Source of the DNA: Cesiribacter sp964504565
Lineage (GTDB): Bacteria; Bacteroidota; Bacteroidia; Cytophagales; Cyclobacteriaceae
Direction of reading: 5' to 3'
Assembly (NCBI GenBank): GCA_964504565.1
Contig: CAZDEY010000007.1
Span: forward strand, 1 to 64,000
DNA length: 64,000 nt
Shown: positions 59,421 through 64,000 of the stretch, in pieces
Layout: each line of letters opens with the position of its first letter
How positions within the stretch are numbered: the stretch's first letter is position 1
Notes under the pieces: generated by a model
Told to the model about the DNA's origin: nothing
Databases searched by the model: none
What the model saw: only the letters and a program-made list of their open reading frames with translations
Program-made: the position numbers and the translations under genes

Positions 59421-61568
59421 TCAAGGCACCCGCTTCAGTACCAACTCCACCCTACGGCCGTAGGCGTATCGTTCTCGGGGGAGGTTAGGGTCGGCGCCGT
59501 AGTAGTTTACTTCTATTTTATTTTCGGGTACGCCGGCTTCAATTAGCTTTTGCTTTATGGACTCGGCCCGGCGCAGGCTTAGCTGCTGATTGGCGGCGGG
59601 CTGTCCGCTAGGGTCGCTATAGCCCTGTAGTTCTATAGTGTACTTGCCGTTTTGGGGCAGGCTATTTCTAAATTTTTCAATTTCAGCCAGGCCTTCGGCC
59701 GAAGGTTTACTGCTGCCGCTGGCAAAGTATACTGTAGATTGAGTTATAATTTCGGCTTCGGCCAGCAGTGTATCAATTTGGGTAACGGTCTGTTCTACCC
59801 GCACCGTATCGCGGCGGGCTGGGGCAGCGACTAATTTCTGTAGGCTATCTACCTGGCTTTGCAATTTGTTCAACTGTACCTTAACCGAATCGCTTATCTC
59901 ATTATTTCTGGTTGGCTGAGCCGGTGAAACCGGATACGGCACTACCACTGGAGTGCTTCGGTCAATAACCTGCGTAGGCCGCGCATCATACCGGACCGGA
60001 GCGCGGCTTTCGCGGCGGTTTAATTCGTCTATACGCTTTTCCAATCTTTGCATTTGCGCTTCCAGTCGTTGCCGTTCGGCTTCTAGCTGGTTATCATTCA
60101 GTTGCCGGATTTCCTGCCGTACTACAACTGTATCGCGGGTGCTATTGGTAGGGGAGTTTTTTAGGCGAGCTTGTCTTTGTTCAATCTCCGCTAACCGGCG
60201 CCGAGCCTCCATCAGGGAATCTTGAGTTTGCTGATAGTTCTTACTTAAGTTGCTTACTCGCCGCTGCTGAGCTGCACTTAGCGAATCTGCTTGCTTATTC
60301 TGAATTCTTAGAACTGAATCGAGGGCTTGTTGACGGGCTATACTTTGTTTAAGTAATTGCTCTATCCTTCTTAGGCTATCTGGTACTTGAGCCTGTTGGT
60401 TGTTCATACTATCCAGGCGGTACATGTTCAGCCGGGTTACGCTATCATCAGCCGCAACCTGCACCGGATTCGAAATACTGTTTGGTTTAGGTAGTGTCCG
60501 TAGCGTAGCGTTGTCGGCTAATGAGTCCGGCAGAAGGGTGCTGGCTCTTCTAACCTCTTCCGGAGTTAGCTGAGGAAAATACACGATATGAACAGTAGTA
60601 TCGCGGCGGGCCGGTGCCGGGTATGCCGAAGTATATTGCGGCAATGGTTGGGTTAGGGGAGGTTGGTTGCTTAGTTCCGTTGGGGCAGCAATTCTTAACT
60701 CTTCAGGCTTAGGTTTATTGAACCCTATATTTTTAACCGGGCTGGCTTCAGTTACTTCGCTACCTTCGGCTATAGGCTGATAAATTGGCTGAACCGCCAT
60801 GGTGTATCGGGGCTTCTTGCCCAAACGATAGCTCAAAGATAGATTAGGATAATACACGGCATCGTTCTTACTGCCCAATTCATAGCCATCCAAATGGTCG
60901 GATAAGTGGTAGCTTATCAGTAGCTCGGCCGACAGGTTTATACGGCTAGTAAGTCGGTAGTCTAACCCTAGGCTCAGCGGAATAGTTAAAGAATGATTAT
61001 TGAAGTCATTACGTTTATCCAAACGGGTTTCATAGGTATCGTCCTGTGTAAGTATTTCGGCATTCTCTGGGTTAGGGCTACCTTCCGGCATATTCCGTAT
61101 GGTGCCATCAGTCCAATAAAAGTATAGCTGATTATTGCTATTTTTTAAGTTACTGTAGGGTTTGAAATAAGAATAACCCAAGCCGGCAGCTATGTAAGGC
61201 TGTAGCGGGTTGGTTCTTCGGCGAATAGCAAAGGGATAATACACAAACATGGTATTTGCACTTTGCAATTCCGTCTGAATATTCAGCGACCTGTCTAAGC
61301 GGCTATTATCCCGGTCGTTGGCTAAAAAATCACCCTGCAGATAATTTAACCGAAAGCTCCAGCGGCGGCTTAGTGGTTTTTGTAGGCTGGCACCCCAGGC
61401 CAAGCCGTTATCGGTAAGCTCAGGGTCAATCCACTCGGTTTGCAAATCGCCGTAGTAACCTAAATAGCCGCCCTGCAAACCAATATACCAACCACCGCCG
61501 CTTTCCTGAGCGTGGCTAATAACCGTAACCAGGCTTACAAGTACTCCTATTAATACCAGCTTCTTCAT
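59421..61568 (-). CDS. OmpA-family outer-membrane protein with barrel and coiled coil
   Basis: This 715-residue protein has a signal peptide (ending VISHAQ) and an N-terminal eight-strand-like beta barrel (about 25-250; GWYIGLQGGYLGYYGDL). A disordered linker follows, then a long Gln/Arg/Leu-rich coiled coil (about 400-590) and a C-terminal OmpA domain (about 605-713). The last contains YTIELQGYSDPSGQPAANQQ and a GRRVELVLK end, and binds peptidoglycan. The extended coiled coil could span the periplasm. It lies 12 bases after the gene at 61581-62675 on the same strand, so the two are likely co-transcribed, with the smaller gene first. Confidence 0.9.
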   Translation of the reverse strand: MKKLVLIGVLVSLVTVISHAQESGGGWYIGLQGGYLGYYGDLQTEWIDPELTDNGLAWGASLQKPLSRRWSFRLNYLQGDFLANDRDNSRLDRSLNIQTELQSANTMFVYYPFAIRRRTNPLQPYIAAGLGYSYFKPYSNLKNSNNQLYFYWTDGTIRNMPEGSPNPENAEILTQDDTYETRLDKRNDFNNHSLTIPLSLGLDYRLTSRINLSAELLISYHLSDHLDGYELGSKNDAVYYPNLSLSYRLGKKPRYTMAVQPIYQPIAEGSEVTEASPVKNIGFNKPKPEELRIAAPTELSNQPPLTQPLPQYTSAYPAPARRDTTVHIVYFPQLTPEEVRRASTLLPDSLADNATLRTLPKPNSISNPVQVAADDSVTRLNMYRLDSMNNQQAQVPDSLRRIEQLLKQSIARQQALDSVLRIQNKQADSLSAAQQRRVSNLSKNYQQTQDSLMEARRRLAEIEQRQARLKNSPTNSTRDTVVVRQEIRQLNDNQLEAERQRLEAQMQRLEKRIDELNRRESRAPVRYDARPTQVIDRSTPVVVPYPVSPAQPTRNNEISDSVKVQLNKLQSQVDSLQKLVAAPARRDTVRVEQTVTQIDTLLAEAEIITQSTVYFASGSSKPSAEGLAEIEKFRNSLPQNGKYTIELQGYSDPSGQPAANQQLSLRRAESIKQKLIEAGVPENKIEVNYYGADPNLPRERYAYGRRVELVLKRVP

Positions 61569-61580
61569 AATAAAAAGCTA

Positions 61581-62675
61581 TTAGCGGGAAATTTTAGCCC
61601 ATATATCCAAATCAATACTTAGGCCAACAAACGGCCTAACGTATACGCCTTTATCGCCGGCGTCATCTTCCAGTACCACGGCCCCGGCATTAATACGAAC
61701 CAGTTGAAGTGCCTTGTAGCCCAAGCCTGCGTACATAGGTATATTGAATAGAGGCCCTTCTAAGTCAGTGCCACTGTCGTCTTCCAGGTTCGATACGTAC
61801 AGCCCAACTATAATAGCACTATTAGCCAAAAAGGCTGAGTTATAGCGCTGGCGCGAAAATGGGAAACTCAGGCCGGCCATAGCTGCCCCGGAAGTTTCCA
61901 GGTTATTGACACTGTTATTGAAGAATGCTACTCCGTAGCCGCCGTGCACGGTCAATGGTCGGCTAATACGTTCGGTTTGGTAATTATCAAGCATGCGCTG
62001 ATCGCTTTGTATTAGCAGGTCGGAGTTTAAAAAACTGCTTAGCTCGGCCATTAACACATTAGTAGTCTGGCTTACAGCATTGGCTTTCTGAGCCTGGCTG
62101 CCCCGGAGGTTGCGGATGTGCTGGCGCGGCAGGTCGGAAAATTTCTTGAATCCGCCGGTGCCCCGGTTGGTGTAGTAAGCCAGGCTTTGGGTTACCAGCA
62201 AATCTAGGTCATGGGCTATATCGTCCGGCGATTGGTTAAGTTTGACCTCATCGCCGCGTTGTTCAATATTAAGTTGCAGGTAGCCGCTAATGGCCTCGCG
62301 CAGGGAGTTCTGTAAGGCTTTTGCTTCCTGTTTATTGGCAGTTCTAAAATACTTAATAGAAATATCGTAGGCTTCGTGACTAGCCAGTCGATAGTTGACC
62401 GGAATTACAAACTGGTTAGCCGTGCCGGAAAACGAGCGTACCCAGCTATTCTGGTACAAAACTTTGTTGTTGCGAGAGCTTTCCGGGCCAATGGTAAGTT
62501 CTACCAACTGCGTAGCCGGGGCTACCCCGCCAGTTATGGTAAAATATTCCTGAGCCGGCAACTCCGGATCTTGGTCGAAGGTGGAACGCTCAAAATCGAA
62601 AACCAGGGTTGTGTTCTGAGAATAACCTACTACTGAAGTTAGGAGCAGGCCTAAAACAAACAGAAATCTCTTCAT
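61581..62675 (-). CDS. Exported outer-membrane-associated protein of unknown function
   Basis: This 364-residue protein has a signal peptide (ending VVGYSQ). A beta-rich opening (TTLVFDFERSTFDQDPELPA) is followed by a helical middle (about 110-225) with ANKQEAKALQNSLREAIS. The C-terminal half has short strands separated by turns (PLTVHGGYGVAFFNNSVNN; FNIPMYAGLGYKALQLVRIN) and ends GLSIDLDIWAKISR, suggesting membrane strands. It is first in the operon with the OmpA-like gene, so they may form one envelope complex. No family is recognised. Confidence 0.75.
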   Translation of the reverse strand: MKRFLFVLGLLLTSVVGYSQNTTLVFDFERSTFDQDPELPAQEYFTITGGVAPATQLVELTIGPESSRNNKVLYQNSWVRSFSGTANQFVIPVNYRLASHEAYDISIKYFRTANKQEAKALQNSLREAISGYLQLNIEQRGDEVKLNQSPDDIAHDLDLLVTQSLAYYTNRGTGGFKKFSDLPRQHIRNLRGSQAQKANAVSQTTNVLMAELSSFLNSDLLIQSDQRMLDNYQTERISRPLTVHGGYGVAFFNNSVNNLETSGAAMAGLSFPFSRQRYNSAFLANSAIIVGLYVSNLEDDSGTDLEGPLFNIPMYAGLGYKALQLVRINAGAVVLEDDAGDKGVYVRPFVGLSIDLDIWAKISR

Positions 62676-62757
62676 CGAAAATAATTATAAGGATAGCTTT
62701 TTCGCTTGCTTAAACATAGAAAGTATACGGTTGTTCAAGCTATGGAATTAACAAAAT

Positions 62758-62788
62758 AGGTGAGCCTTGCCCAAGACACGACTCACCT
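62758..62788 (-). terminator. Candidate terminator of the type IX-secreted protein gene
   Basis: On the minus strand AGGTGAG and CTCACCT form a 7-bp stem with a 17-base loop followed by ATTTTGTT, 27 bases after the stop codon at 62815. The T-run is interrupted. Confidence 0.5.
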
Positions 62789-62814
62789 AAATAAAATACA
62801 GATCTTTCGAAAAT

Positions 62815-64000
62815 CTAATTTACAACTAGTTTCTGTTGATCGCTGCGACCGTTAGCATGTAGTTGTATTATATAGAATCCGCTGGCCAAATCGCCGGCTA
62901 TTGGCAAATCGTGTTCGCCGGCCGGGCGGTTGCCGCTCCAGCTATATACGGTGCTGCCTCTGGTATCAATTAGCGTAAGTTGCACGTTGCCGGCTTCTTC
63001 CATTTTGTAGCGTACCTGCACTACTTGGCCGTTGCTAGGGTTAGGGAAAGCCGTAAGGGCCATGGGGTGATCCGTAGAAACTTCTAACGGCGGGTTTAGC
63101 ACCGCTACACTGTGCACCAACGAGCGGGTTAGGTAAGGGCTTTCGGCCTGAACTGAAATATTATACACCCCGCCCAAATTTATTGCCGGGGTAGTTGCAG
63201 TATATACTCCGGCCTCTTCGGTAGGAGTAAATTCTAGGTCAATGGCCGTACCTTCGGCAGCGGTGGCTTCACCCTTTAAGTTTACTGTACGGCGTAGGGT
63301 GGCGGTAATTACGGCATTGCTTACGGCGGCTTCGTTGGCATCGGTTAGGCGAACGCGTAAATTCATTACCTCGCCGGCCTGGTAAACCCGGCGGCTGCCC
63401 TGCAAATCGGTAGTTAGCTCGGCTACGCCGCCTTTTTCGCTGCTTATTATGGCTACAAAGGGCTCGGTGCTATTCAATTCATACTCGCCCGCTTGGGGGT
63501 TATTCACACTTATTTGGTTAGAGTAGCGCCCTAAAATGTCGTTGTCCGCCTTTATTTTTCGGCTGCTGTACAGCGCTGATTTACCCTCGTTTAGCAAAGT
63601 GGCGCTGCCGCCGGCACTGGGTTGGCGTACATCAATATTTACTCCTTCGGCACCTTCTTCTATCCTAAAGCTATACGTGCCGCCCTCACCACTTACTAGT
63701 TGGTAATTGCTGCGGATAACCGAATTTGGGTTATAGTCTACCTCTACATCCGGGGTAATAGCTTCGCGAGTTAGGCTGCTGGGCAATTGGCCTTTTATAC
63801 GACCCCAAGTATTGGAGCCAATGGCAATATCAAAGTGGTTAAAGTCTACCTTGGAAAGGGTTGTGCTTTTAGGGCGTTTACTATCCGAGTAGTTAACTAC
63901 ACCGTCGTTGCCGCCGTTCCACCAAGCGCCACCGTTGGCACTTAGGTATAAGCCGCTGGTCCAGAGTGAGCCGTAGTAACTGCCACTGCCCATAGTCCGG
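62815..64000 (-). CDS. Type IX secretion substrate, 3' part only
   Basis: The frame is open to the right edge, so this is the C-terminal part of a longer protein. The part seen (about 394 residues) has a GGAWWNGGNDGVVNYSDS stretch and a beta-sandwich region with NLRVRLTDANEAAVSNAVIT and GGVYNISVQAESPYLTR (VWA- or Big-like). A C-terminal sorting domain of about 75 residues follows: FPNPSNGQVVQVRYKMEEAG, LTLIDTRGSTVYSWSG and GFYIIQLHANGRSDQQKLVV. This sorting domain is used by the type IX system for export and surface attachment. The catalytic or binding head is beyond the window, so function is unknown. Confidence 0.85.
   Translation of the reverse strand, partial: RTMGSGSYYGSLWTSGLYLSANGGAWWNGGNDGVVNYSDSKRPKSTTLSKVDFNHFDIAIGSNTWGRIKGQLPSSLTREAITPDVEVDYNPNSVIRSNYQLVSGEGGTYSFRIEEGAEGVNIDVRQPSAGGSATLLNEGKSALYSSRKIKADNDILGRYSNQISVNNPQAGEYELNSTEPFVAIISSEKGGVAELTTDLQGSRRVYQAGEVMNLRVRLTDANEAAVSNAVITATLRRTVNLKGEATAAEGTAIDLEFTPTEEAGVYTATTPAINLGGVYNISVQAESPYLTRSLVHSVAVLNPPLEVSTDHPMALTAFPNPSNGQVVQVRYKMEEAGNVQLTLIDTRGSTVYSWSGNRPAGEHDLPIAGDLASGFYIIQLHANGRSDQQKLVVN

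Noticed and set aside
1..64000. tRNA, rRNA or riboswitch genes
   Set aside because: I looked through the gaps for tRNA-like clover-leaf arms, rRNA-like sequence and known riboswitch cores and saw nothing I could support; a covariance-model scan would be decisive.

Overview
The window looks like a draft scaffold from a member of the Bacteroidota, most likely of the order Cytophagales. The evidence is a type IX secretion C-terminal sorting domain at the right edge, a TonB-dependent receptor with a carboxypeptidase-like N-terminal domain, many short Cys-lipoproteins with Asp/Ser-rich tails, and several matches to the Bacteroidota promoter pattern (TTG at -33, TAnnTTTG at -7). Four runs of N interrupt genes (12897-12906, 16864-16873, 39151-39275, 52466-52475). 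The three 10-N runs look like fixed-size placeholders, because the reading frame does not continue across them. I see no rRNA, tRNA or CRISPR array.

Layout. 1-13.2 kb holds housekeeping and transport genes: chorismate synthase (aroC), a dicarboxylate/amino-acid symporter, a NhaD antiporter, a Nfu Fe-S carrier, a TrmH-type RNA methyltransferase, DsbD, an FkbM methyltransferase, a TauE/SafE exporter and a PLP-dependent threonine/serine dehydratase. 13.4-19.7 kb is a surface module: a beta-helix-like lipoprotein, its TonB-dependent receptor, and an M57-like metalloprotease lipoprotein that sits between two copies of a 71-72 bp direct repeat. 19.7-22.3 kb carries a TIGR01777 epimerase, a LOG-family protein and an orphan gene.

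22.4-35.5 kb is a coherent membrane-stress cluster: a divergent XRE regulator, a YbjN/CesT-like protein, PspA, a YqiJ-like OB-fold membrane protein, a YqiK-like flotillin, four small membrane proteins, a 1650-residue AAA-type ATPase and a TerB-like protein. Its intergenic gaps are crowded with palindromic repeats. A self-contained RAYT (REP-associated tyrosine transposase) unit follows at 35.5-36.3 kb between two 33-bp palindromes, and a third copy lies alone at 52954-52986. 36.4-46.4 kb holds a ferritin-like protein, a cyanophycinase-like lipoprotein, two metallo-beta-lactamase-fold proteins, an M1 aminopeptidase, a TPR-GAF histidine kinase and a DinB-fold protein.

46.4-49.6 kb is an AT-rich island with two genes: a catalytically dead prokaryotic Argonaute carrying its own N-terminal half, and a separate SIR2 protein without an APAZ extension. 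This is the best candidate for an unusual biological system here, probably an NAD-depleting abortive-infection defence. 49.6-64 kb holds a phosphodiester glycosidase, an amidohydrolase, a Crp-type regulator, OmpA proteins, and an MscS channel translationally coupled to a 991-residue P-loop protein whose Walker A lysine is missing. It also holds a small membrane-protein gene bracketed by diverged 74-bp direct repeats, and finally the 3' part of a type IX-secreted protein.
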